Positions 45,948-53,954 of a stretch of 64,000 nucleotides of DNA are shown here, piece by piece (position 1 is the stretch's first letter; the number at the start of each line of letters is the position of its first letter). The stretch is from positions 1 to 64,000 of the forward strand of contig CAIJIT010000355.1 of the NCBI GenBank assembly GCA_903820745.1. Reading direction: 5' to 3'. The notes under the pieces were generated by a model. That model made no database searches. It had not been told where the DNA came from and saw nothing but the letters and a program-made list of their open reading frames with translations. This DNA comes from an uncultured Burkholderiales bacterium (GTDB lineage: Bacteria > Pseudomonadota > Gammaproteobacteria > Burkholderiales > Burkholderiaceae_C). The position numbers were made by a program, and so were the translations under genes.

Positions 45948-47075
45948 TCATTGACCATGGTTCCAGGTCTGGCAATTGCCCCAACCGGTGGCACCGGTCA
46001 GCGGGTCGAAGACCTTGACCAGGGCATCGCGGAACTGGTTCAGGCGTGCTACGGCAGCGGGGCTCGAGCAGTCGGCGCAATATTCGCCTTCGACCAGCAG
46101 CGGCCCGCGCCATTGACCATGAAAGCGCCCATCAAGCCCATGGTAGAGGCCAGCGCCGAGATGAAAACCGGTATCACCTTGCACCTGCAAATGCAACAAA
46201 CGTTGGCTGCCATCCATCATCGTCAGCTCGACCTCGCCGCCCAGCAGGCGCTGGTTGTCGGGGTTGAATTGCAGCCTCGGCAAGATCCGGCGCAGGCCTT
46301 CACGGCGCCCGTCCGGGTATTCGAAACCGCCCTGCACTTTTTCATGCTGCCAGCCCTCGCCCGCATAGAGCAGGTAATACTGGTGGAATCCGTAATGGCT
46401 GCCGTCCGGGTTGCGGAACAGCAAGGGGTTCCAGATCGCCAGAATTCGCGGTGCGACGGCGTCGACCGGGTCAGCTTGCAGATCGGTCAATGGCGCGCCG
46501 ACCCCAGGCCGCAAGCCCCAGGAATGGTCGCGCGTCATCACCCAGTCTTCGGGCGTGACCTGGTGGCGCTGGCCCTGCAGTTCGATCCAGCCGCTCGCCA
46601 CACCGGTCTGGTGATAACGAATCTGATTGGCGCTGTGGCGATAGCCGGTCAGCGTGCGCCGGTCCTCCCGGTCCTCGAGCATGCAGGGCAGCAAGCCGTC
46701 GAGCAGCAGGTCGAAGGCAATCGGTTGCTGTTCGGTCGCCTCCAGCCTGACCCGCACCTGCCGCAAGGGCTCGATCACCTCATAGCGCAGCGGGCCGACA
46801 TCGATGTTGTTGACTGCGCTGTCGAGCGCGCGGCTGGCGCGGACCGTCCATTGCTCGACGCCGCGCGACACGCCGCCATAAGCGTCGACGACATTGCGAT
46901 TGACATATTTGCCGAAGCCCAAACCAATCGACAGGCTGCCGTCTCGCGCCGCCACCATGCCGCAGACTTTTTCGGCCCAGTTGGGGTCACTTTGCAGCAC
47001 GCTGGCATGGGTCTCGACGATCTGGTGATTGAAGAATTCATCCGCATTGACAAGCGGGCCGATGCTTGCAGTCAT
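45948..47075 (-). CDS. Conserved protein of unknown function (CrtC/DUF7064-like)
   Basis: The 375-aa protein is rich in beta-strands and aromatic residues (YVNRNVVDAYGGVSRGVEQW, TRDHSWGLRPGVG, HYGFHQYYLLYAGEGW, RRLLHLQVQGDTGF). This layout resembles the lipocalin-like CrtC/DUF7064 proteins that often accompany steroid or terpenoid catabolism; that resemblance is from memory and weak. It has no signal peptide or known catalytic motif. AGGA lies 8 nt before ATG 47075. It is 10 bp downstream of the phosphotransferase and so co-transcribed with it. Confidence 0.6.
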   Translation of the reverse strand: MTASIGPLVNADEFFNHQIVETHASVLQSDPNWAEKVCGMVAARDGSLSIGLGFGKYVNRNVVDAYGGVSRGVEQWTVRASRALDSAVNNIDVGPLRYEVIEPLRQVRVRLEATEQQPIAFDLLLDGLLPCMLEDREDRRTLTGYRHSANQIRYHQTGVASGWIELQGQRHQVTPEDWVMTRDHSWGLRPGVGAPLTDLQADPVDAVAPRILAIWNPLLFRNPDGSHYGFHQYYLLYAGEGWQHEKVQGGFEYPDGRREGLRRILPRLQFNPDNQRLLGGEVELTMMDGSQRLLHLQVQGDTGFHLGAGLYHGLDGRFHGQWRGPLLVEGEYCADCSSPAAVARLNQFRDALVKVFDPLTGATGWGNCQTWNHGQ

Positions 47076-47085
47076 GGTCTTGATC

Positions 47086-48159
47086 CTAAAAATTCAGTCG
47101 TTCGGCGTGCAACTCGAGCAGCCGGCTGCCACCATTGCGCTCATCCATCCTTGCGTCTGGCGCGACCCAGCCCCGTTTTGTGAAGATGTCACCGATGCGG
47201 CTCATCACGATGGCAAAGCGCCAGGCAGCCAGCAACTCGTAATAAGGCAGGTCGGTCGCGCTGCAGCCGCTGACCTGTTCCCAGCGGGCAATGGTTTCGG
47301 CCTTCTCAGGCAGACCCGCCAGCCTGGGCAGTCCATAGCCGGTGCACATCGATTCGTCCAGCATCAACCACCAAGCCAGGTCATCGACCGGATTGGCCAA
47401 GGCCGGGCGCTCCCAGTCGAGCATCCCGACCAGTCGCCCATCGCTATCGAAGACACAGTTGCCGAGCTTGGCATCACCCCAGCTCAGCGCCATCGGCTCA
47501 TCTTGCGGCTGATGCAGTTGCAGCCAATCCATGGCCCGCCAAAGCAAGGGATAGCTGCGGCCGGACAGGCTTTCGCTCCAACCCAGCATGCGCTCGTAAT
47601 AGTCAAGTAGCTGCACCAAGGGGCTTTGGCCCTGTTGGGGCAAGAGGAAGGAAAAGCCTAGCGCGCGCCAGTCCAGTTTTGCCAGCGCGGCGAAACCATC
47701 GACGCCGGCGAACCAATGCTGACGCATTGGTTGCGGCGCCAGATCATGGAACCAGCCTTCCAGGTGATAAGGCGGATTCTCGTTGGGCACCCTGCCCTCG
47801 ATGCGGGCCATGAGGAAGAATGGCGCGCCGATCACGCTGCTGTCGAGCTCCAGGCCCAGCAGCGCGGGTACAGGCAGGCCGGAGCCCTGCAACAGGGTCA
47901 GCGTGCGGTATTGGGTCTGCACATCGCAGTCCGGAAAGACCGAGGCGCCTTCGGGCTGGATGCGAATGACGATACCCTGGGTACCTTCATCGGTCTGCAG
48001 TTCGGCCAGCAAGGTGATGTTCGAGTAACCGCCCGCACTGCGCTGCAGATTCAGCAGCCTGGCGCTGCTGCGCCAATGTTTGACCAGCCATCGCTGCAGG
48101 CACAGCGACAGGGTCGGCAAATCGTCGCTGAACGACGGGCTGCAGGTCTGGCTGCTCAC
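47086..48159 (-). CDS. APH-fold phosphotransferase
   Basis: The protein of about 357 aa has the aminoglycoside-phosphotransferase kinase fold: IVIRIQPEG (ATP-binding Lys replaced by Arg/Ile context), the catalytic loop LSWGDAKLGNCVF (D of WGD, N of GN) and the metal Asp in VGMLDWERP. Such proteins in acyl-CoA catabolic clusters resemble the N-terminal part of ACAD10/11, which phosphorylates hydroxyacyl-CoA. The start is uncertain: GTG 48159 with GAGG 8 nt upstream, or TTG 48192. It precedes the unknown beta-rich gene by 10 bp. Confidence 0.85.
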   Translation of the reverse strand: MSSQTCSPSFSDDLPTLSLCLQRWLVKHWRSSARLLNLQRSAGGYSNITLLAELQTDEGTQGIVIRIQPEGASVFPDCDVQTQYRTLTLLQGSGLPVPALLGLELDSSVIGAPFFLMARIEGRVPNENPPYHLEGWFHDLAPQPMRQHWFAGVDGFAALAKLDWRALGFSFLLPQQGQSPLVQLLDYYERMLGWSESLSGRSYPLLWRAMDWLQLHQPQDEPMALSWGDAKLGNCVFDSDGRLVGMLDWERPALANPVDDLAWWLMLDESMCTGYGLPRLAGLPEKAETIARWEQVSGCSATDLPYYELLAAWRFAIVMSRIGDIFTKRGWVAPDARMDERNGGSRLLELHAERLNF

Positions 48160-48428
48160 AAGGGCGCCCTCATCGCACTGGACCGGGAACAAAGCTGAGC
48201 CCGGAACGCTTGCGCTAGCAGCCCAGCGGTCTGATGAAGAATGAAATCGTCGTGCGCCGTGATCATCAAGGAGTTCTCAGGTTGCAGCGCAATGTGGCAT
48301 GGCCGATGTCGAGGTAAATCTGCCAAACGGACTAGATTGAAATCAGGCAAGGCCGCGACGCTGGATCGCGGCTCGATCGAGCTTGCACGGCAGCGCAAGC
48401 GGCGAACGGACCAGGCGATCTCCGGTGC

Positions 48429-49832
48429 TCAAGGTCGTTCGCGCAGCGGCGCCAGCTTGTAGCTGCCATCGAACACCGACCGCGCCGGCTCATAGATCCG
48501 CAGCACCAGGGAAAACGGCTCTGTGCCGACCGGCAGCCAGTTGCTGCGCCCTTCGGGCGGCTCGGTCTGCTGGATGAAGAGATCGAGCGAGCCGTCCTTG
48601 TTCCATTGGAGCCCGGGGCTGCGGTCGCCGATGCTGTAGCGCCGCAGCGGGTTTTCGATCAGGGTAAAGCGCTGCAGGTCATAGGCGCTCAGCGACCAGA
48701 ATGCGCCTGCAGGTGGCAGCTCATCCGGCAACAGATGCAGGACATAACGCTTGGCGCCGCTCATCAACTGCCCGGCGTCGTCGACCGTCTTGGCAGCGTA
48801 AGTGCTTTCTTCGGGCCGGTTGGCATAGCCGCCATAGGCGACGCCGGCGCGCATCAGGTAGTCATGACCGTAGTCCGCCAGGCCGAGCGGGAAGATCCAG
48901 CCATTGCGGACATCGGGCAATTTGCGCTGCGAACTGGCGCGCAGCATGGCCTGGCCATCCTTGATCGCCTGCAACAGACCGCGACGGCTCGCCTCGTCGA
49001 GGCCCTGCGGGTTGAAGTCGGGGCCTGCTCCGATACCGATCTGCTTGAACAAACCCAGCAAGGCCGCCTCGTCGGGCCGCGCCGCGTTGCGTTTCAGCCA
49101 GCGGTCAAGCAGGCTGAAGAATTCCAGCCCGCCGATCGGATCGAGCGGCGCGGCCGACTGTTGCGGCGGCATTGCCGAGGGTGGCATGCCGGGACTGAAT
49201 TGCGACAGCGGCGCCGCCCAGAAGCCTCGCACCAGTGCCAAGGCAGCGGGAAAGTCGGCAGCACCGCCGACCAGCAGGCGGCCGAGAATCCAGACCTGCT
49301 GGGTCGCCATCGGTACCGGTTTCACCCCGGCTGGCAAGGTGCCGGAAAACCCGGGGCCGACCAGCGCGAAATACTGTTCGGCGGTGCCGGTGGTGCGGCG
49401 GCCCAGATGGGTGACCTCGTTGAAGAAATCGGTAATGGCCAGCGTGTAATAGCGCCCGGCAGTATCGGGCGCCCGCACGATGACAGGCTCGTTCGCGAGA
49501 TCGAACCAGCCACCGAAATACAAGGTGTCGCTGTTAGGCGCGCGCAGATTGCCGACGGTCTCCGGCGTCATCAGCCCCTCATAGCGGTGGAAATGATTCA
49601 ACGGCGCATAGGCAGGCTGGTCGGCCATGACCCGGTGCGTCTCGTTGTGCATCTGGCGCGACATGTCGACGATCGGATAGCCCCAGAGGTAGGCCAGGGT
49701 GCCGACATGGTGAGCCAACTGTTCGCGGATCAGCGCCTCAGACTGCGCGCGGGGGTCGTTTTGCTCTGCCCGAACTGCCGGCAATGCCAGGGCAAGGGCC
49801 AGAAGGGCCAGCAGCCAGCGACGGATTGACAT
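48429..49832 (-). CDS. Exported DUF1254/DUF1214 protein
   Basis: The protein of about 467 aa has a clear signal peptide (MSIRRWLLALLALALALPA, cut after VRA). It has the DUF1254 N-terminal part (LWGYPIVDMSRQMHNETH, LRAPNSDTLYFGGWFDL) and the DUF1214 C-terminal part (FWSLSAYDLQRFTLIENPLRRYSIGDRSPGL). Function is unknown; these proteins recur in aromatic and steroid degraders. ATG 49832 is chosen for the signal peptide, with AAGGAA 9 nt upstream. It lies 58 bp after the fused acyl-CoA dehydrogenase. Confidence 0.88.
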   Translation of the reverse strand: MSIRRWLLALLALALALPAVRAEQNDPRAQSEALIREQLAHHVGTLAYLWGYPIVDMSRQMHNETHRVMADQPAYAPLNHFHRYEGLMTPETVGNLRAPNSDTLYFGGWFDLANEPVIVRAPDTAGRYYTLAITDFFNEVTHLGRRTTGTAEQYFALVGPGFSGTLPAGVKPVPMATQQVWILGRLLVGGAADFPAALALVRGFWAAPLSQFSPGMPPSAMPPQQSAAPLDPIGGLEFFSLLDRWLKRNAARPDEAALLGLFKQIGIGAGPDFNPQGLDEASRRGLLQAIKDGQAMLRASSQRKLPDVRNGWIFPLGLADYGHDYLMRAGVAYGGYANRPEESTYAAKTVDDAGQLMSGAKRYVLHLLPDELPPAGAFWSLSAYDLQRFTLIENPLRRYSIGDRSPGLQWNKDGSLDLFIQQTEPPEGRSNWLPVGTEPFSLVLRIYEPARSVFDGSYKLAPLRERP

Positions 49833-49890
49833 GCCTGAAGATTCCTTGGGATTGCGGCTTCTTGCGGGTGATGATCGGGTTGCCTGCATG

Positions 49891-52290
49891 TCACCTGGAC
49901 AACTGATTGAACGGCACGCCCTTGTCGCTGCGCGGCTCGGGCGCCAGGCCCAGCACGCGCTCGCCGATGCTGTTGCGGATGATCTCGTCGGTGCCGCCGG
50001 CGATGCGCATGCCGGCCGCTCCGAACCAGAGCCGCTCGACCAGGGCAAAGCCCTCGCCCAGCTCACTCGCTGCCAGCACACCGCGCTGGCCCTGCAGATC
50101 GATGGCGAAGTAACTGAATGACTGCAAGGTGGCGGCGGCGACGTTCTTGGCGCCGCTCATTTCCGGACCCGGCTCGCGGCCCTTGCTCAAGGCGGTCAGC
50201 GCCCGGCATTGCAACAACCACAGTGCCTGGGCGTCGAGGTAGAGATTGGCCATCCGTTCGCGCATGCGGCCGTCTTGCAGCGCGCTGGCGCCGAACAGCC
50301 GGGCCTCGCGCAACATCTGCGCCGCATTGCGCCAGAGTTCGGCCGGCATCACACCACCGATCGCTAGGCGCTCGCTCATCAAACCGGTCAGCGTGACCTT
50401 CCAACCCGCGCCGATGGCGCCAACCCGCTGTCCATCGGGAACGAAGACATCCTCGAAAAATACTTCATTGAATTCCGATTCGCCGCCCGCTTGACGGATT
50501 GGCCGCACGCTGACGCCTGGGCTTTTCATGTCGATGAAAAAAGTCGTCAGCCCCTCGAACTTCGGCACATCGGGGTTGGTCCGGGTCAGCACCAGACCGA
50601 ACTCGGCGAACTGGGCCAGCGAGGTCCAGACCTTTTGTCCATTGATCAGCCAGCCCTCACGCCCATCGCTGCAGCGGACAGCCTTGGTTCGCACCATGCC
50701 GAGGTCCGAACCAGCACCCGGTTCGGACAGCAACTGACACCAGAGGTTCTCGCCGCGCAGCGCCGGCGCGATATGGGTGGCGCAGACCTCGGGACTTGAA
50801 TGGGCCATCACCGAAGGAATCACCATGCCCAGGCTGACATTGAAAAAACCGGTCGGCAAGTTGAAACGGCCCTCCTCCTGGCGCCAGATCAGCTCCTGCA
50901 TCGGCGTGCCGCCGCGTCCGCCCAGGGCTTGGGGCCAGGTGATGGCACCAAAGCCGGCATCGGCTTTGGTCGCCTGCCATTGCCTGGCCGCTTGCAGTCG
51001 CAAGGCGGGGCTCAAGTTCGGGCCGAAACTGTCATCGGGCCGGGTTTTGAGCAAGGCGTTGGCCGTCAGCCAGCTGCGACATTCGGCGCGGAATTGCGCT
51101 TCATCGGCTGAATCATCGAAGTCCATCGCCTCCGAGTCAGCTTGGCTGCGTGAGCTCGCTGTTGCTTCGGGCGCGTCGAGCCTGGCCTCCAGTTCGCCGG
51201 CCAGTCGTTCCCGCCAGACATGCTCATTGCCGAGCAAGACCGCTTGCTGGCGCGCGCGGCGATAGAACAAATGGCAGTCGAGTTCCCAGGTGTAGCCCAT
51301 GCCGCCATGGACATGCAGGTTCTCCTGCGCCATCAGTGTCAAGGCCTGGCTGGCCGCCACCCGCGCTGCTGCCGCCGCTGCCGGCAGTTCAGGTGCGCCA
51401 CCCGGCTGCTCGACATCCGCCGCCAGCGCCCAGGCACCGTAATAGCAATGCGCCCTGGCCATCTGGTTGGCGGTGTAGCGGTCGGCCAACTTGTGCTTGA
51501 TGCCCTGGTAGGAGCCGATCGTGCGGCCGAATGCCTTGCGCTCGCGGGCATAGGCTGCGGCCATCTCCAGCGCGGCATCGGCCGCACCGATCTGTTCGAA
51601 AGCCAGCAGCACGGCAGCGCGGTCGCGCACCCGCTGCAACAGTGCCAGCGCGTCATAGCCGCCATCGAGTCGCTCGGCCGGGCAGCCATCCATGGCCCAT
51701 TGGGCAAATGGTTTGGCCGGATCCAGGGTCGCCAGCAAGCGCCGCTCAACCCCGCTGGCCAGATCGCTGTGGACGAACAGCAGTTCGCCTTGGGCATCGG
51801 TTGCCAGCAGCACCGCCCATTGTGCGACCATGCCGTCGGCCACCAGCGGCGCCTGGCCGCTCAGGCTGCCGCCGTCAAAGCGCGGCAAGCTGTCATGATC
51901 TATTTCCCCGTCGAGTGGCGCGGCCAGAGTCCCAATCTGCCCCGCAGCAACCGCTGGCAACCAGCGCTGCTGCTGCGCCTGGCTGCTGCCCAGCATCACC
52001 GCCTGGGCGGCCAGATAAAGCGTCGAGGCCAAGGGCACCGGACTGAGCTGGCGGCCAATTTCCTCGGCCGCAACGCAGAGCTCCATCGCACCCAGGCCTA
52101 TGCCATCGCAATCGTCAGGCAGCATCAGCGCAGTCACGCCTTGTTCGGTCAGACCCCGCCAGATGGCTTGGGCATGGCTGCCCTGCTTGTCTATCAATTC
52201 GCGTGACAGCCCCAGCGGCGACTCCTTGCCGAGGTATTTACGCAAGCTGTCGCGCAGCAGGTTCTGGTCTTCGGAAAAATCAAAATTCAT
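49891..52290 (-). CDS. Fused two-domain acyl-CoA dehydrogenase (FadE34-like)
   Basis: At 799 aa this is twice the usual length and holds two complete acyl-CoA dehydrogenase folds. Domain one (about 1-370) has YARERKAFGRTIGSYQGIKHK and HVHGGMGYTWELDCHLFYRR. A linker of about 20 residues rich in Ser, Glu and Ala (370-390) follows. Domain two (about 390-799) has LLSEPGAGSDLGMVRTKA, WLINGQKVWTSLAQ and MRIAGGTDEIIRN. Neither half has the usual YEGT catalytic Glu: domain one reads GNEHVWRE and domain two AGGTDE. The same split is known from the alpha2beta2 steroid dehydrogenases (FadE26/27, FadE28/29) and from FadE34, where both halves are in one gene. Inferred role: dehydrogenation of a bulky sterol or bile-acid side-chain CoA. 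Confidence 0.9.
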   Translation of the reverse strand: MNFDFSEDQNLLRDSLRKYLGKESPLGLSRELIDKQGSHAQAIWRGLTEQGVTALMLPDDCDGIGLGAMELCVAAEEIGRQLSPVPLASTLYLAAQAVMLGSSQAQQQRWLPAVAAGQIGTLAAPLDGEIDHDSLPRFDGGSLSGQAPLVADGMVAQWAVLLATDAQGELLFVHSDLASGVERRLLATLDPAKPFAQWAMDGCPAERLDGGYDALALLQRVRDRAAVLLAFEQIGAADAALEMAAAYARERKAFGRTIGSYQGIKHKLADRYTANQMARAHCYYGAWALAADVEQPGGAPELPAAAAAARVAASQALTLMAQENLHVHGGMGYTWELDCHLFYRRARQQAVLLGNEHVWRERLAGELEARLDAPEATASSRSQADSEAMDFDDSADEAQFRAECRSWLTANALLKTRPDDSFGPNLSPALRLQAARQWQATKADAGFGAITWPQALGGRGGTPMQELIWRQEEGRFNLPTGFFNVSLGMVIPSVMAHSSPEVCATHIAPALRGENLWCQLLSEPGAGSDLGMVRTKAVRCSDGREGWLINGQKVWTSLAQFAEFGLVLTRTNPDVPKFEGLTTFFIDMKSPGVSVRPIRQAGGESEFNEVFFEDVFVPDGQRVGAIGAGWKVTLTGLMSERLAIGGVMPAELWRNAAQMLREARLFGASALQDGRMRERMANLYLDAQALWLLQCRALTALSKGREPGPEMSGAKNVAAATLQSFSYFAIDLQGQRGVLAASELGEGFALVERLWFGAAGMRIAGGTDEIIRNSIGERVLGLAPEPRSDKGVPFNQLSR

Positions 52291-52311
52291 CGAAAAAAAT
52301 CCTGTCCAAGA

Positions 52312-53952
52312 TCAGTCGTCGATCGGCGCCAGCGCCGCTCGCCCCAGCACCAGGTCGGCGCCCTTGTCACCGATCGCTACCGCAGTGGCATTGGTGTTGC
52401 CGCAGATCAGGTTCGGCATCACCGAGGCATCGATGACGCGCAAACCCTCGACTTGGCGCAGCTTCAAGTCGGGCGTTACCACCGCCATCGGGTCGTCGGC
52501 ATGGCCGATCCGGCAGCTGCCGACCGGGTGATAAGCGGTGGTCAGATGCGGGGCCAGCCAATCGAGCCATTGCTGGTCGGTCTGGACCTGCGGGCCGGGG
52601 CGGAACTCTGACTCGACCTGGTCAACCAGCGCTGCCTGTCCGGCAATCCGTCGCATCAAGCGCAAGGCCCAGAGCAGCGCACGGCGGTCGCGTTCATCCT
52701 GCAGATAGTTCATCCGGATCAGCGGATGCACTGTGGCATCAGGCGCGCGCAACTGGATCGAACCACGCGAAAAGGGACGCACTTGGCAAGGCCCGAGCGT
52801 CATGCCTGCAAAACCATCGGGCTTGGGTGCCTTGCCTTTATTGAGTGTGGGCTCGCCAGTCACCGGCAGACCGAAGAACTGGATGTCGTTGTAAGCCAGG
52901 GCCGGATCGCTGCGGGCATAGCCGCAGAGCTCGGACGGCGGGCTCGTCATCGGCCCCTGGCGCAGCAAGGCATAGCGCAGCACCGAGCGCAGCAGGCCGA
53001 GGCCGCGGAAATCCTGGTTCATGCTGGCAACACCCGGCCTCAAGCGCCATGACATCGGCACCAGGCAATGGTCCTGCAAATTGGCGCCGACCCCGGGCAA
53101 ATCGGCCAGCACCGCAATGCCCTGCTCGCGCAGATGCTCGGCCGGCCCCAGGCCCGACAGCATCAGCAACTGCGGCGACTGGATTGCGCCGGCGCAGAGC
53201 AGCACTTCGTTGTGGGCTCCCGCCTGCTGCAGCGGTCCGTCGCCAATCCGGTAGGTCACGCCGGTCGCGCGGCGGCCCTCGAAATTGATCTTGTGAACCA
53301 GCGCCTGGGTGATCACCCGCAGATTGCCGCGCTTCATGGCCGGCTCGATCGAGTTGACAGCAATCGATGAGCGTCGGCCATCGCGCACATTGACCTGCAA
53401 GGTGCCGATGCCGCGCGCCGTTCCGTCATTGAAGTCGTCGACCCGTTCAAGCCCGGCCTGTTGTCCGGCCAGGATCATCCGGTGCGTCAGCGGGTGCACC
53501 GAAGGCAGATCGGCGACATGCAAGGGGCCGCCCTGGCCATGGTACTTGTTGCGGATGCGCTGCTGGTCTTCGGTACGGACGAAATAGGGCAACAACTCGT
53601 TCCAGCTCCAGCCCAGCGCACCCGCGGCGACCCAATCGGCATAGTCTTGCCTGTGGCCGCGGATATAAAGCATGCCGTTGATTGAACTCGACCCGCCGAG
53701 CATCTTGCCGCGCGGCATCAGGATGGACCGCCCGCCCGCCCATGGCTCCGGCTCGGTCATATGCCCCCAGGAATGGGTTTTGCTGTAGGTCATCGTGCCC
53801 CAACCTGCCGGCATCGAGACCATCAAGCGCTTGTGGCTGCCGCCACCTTCGAGCAGCAGCACGCTGTGCTGTCCACCTTCACTCAGCCTTGCGGCCAGCA
53901 AGCCGCCGGCCGAACCGGCCCCGATGACGATGTAGTCGAATTGCTGGTTCAT
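52312..53952 (-). CDS. GMC-family FAD oxidoreductase
   Basis: The 546-aa protein has the FAD-binding motif VIGAGSAGGLLAARLSE, the GMC signatures GKMLGGSSSINGMLYIRG and LLCAGAIQSPQLLMLSGLGP, and the active-site region HPVGSCRIG with GLRVIDASVMPNLICGNTNA (His-Asn pair). The family covers choline and long-chain alcohol dehydrogenases and cholesterol oxidase. It has no signal peptide. It lies 2 bp downstream of FadB and 21 bp upstream of the fused dehydrogenase. Probably oxidises an alcohol on the substrate or its side chain. Confidence 0.92.
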   Translation of the reverse strand: MNQQFDYIVIGAGSAGGLLAARLSEGGQHSVLLLEGGGSHKRLMVSMPAGWGTMTYSKTHSWGHMTEPEPWAGGRSILMPRGKMLGGSSSINGMLYIRGHRQDYADWVAAGALGWSWNELLPYFVRTEDQQRIRNKYHGQGGPLHVADLPSVHPLTHRMILAGQQAGLERVDDFNDGTARGIGTLQVNVRDGRRSSIAVNSIEPAMKRGNLRVITQALVHKINFEGRRATGVTYRIGDGPLQQAGAHNEVLLCAGAIQSPQLLMLSGLGPAEHLREQGIAVLADLPGVGANLQDHCLVPMSWRLRPGVASMNQDFRGLGLLRSVLRYALLRQGPMTSPPSELCGYARSDPALAYNDIQFFGLPVTGEPTLNKGKAPKPDGFAGMTLGPCQVRPFSRGSIQLRAPDATVHPLIRMNYLQDERDRRALLWALRLMRRIAGQAALVDQVESEFRPGPQVQTDQQWLDWLAPHLTTAYHPVGSCRIGHADDPMAVVTPDLKLRQVEGLRVIDASVMPNLICGNTNATAVAIGDKGADLVLGRAALAPIDD

Positions 53953-53954
53953 TG

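Noticed and set aside
45897-47183. Plus-strand open frame of 428 codons
   Set aside because: It is antisense to the 375-aa unknown gene, which has a good ribosome site and operon context.
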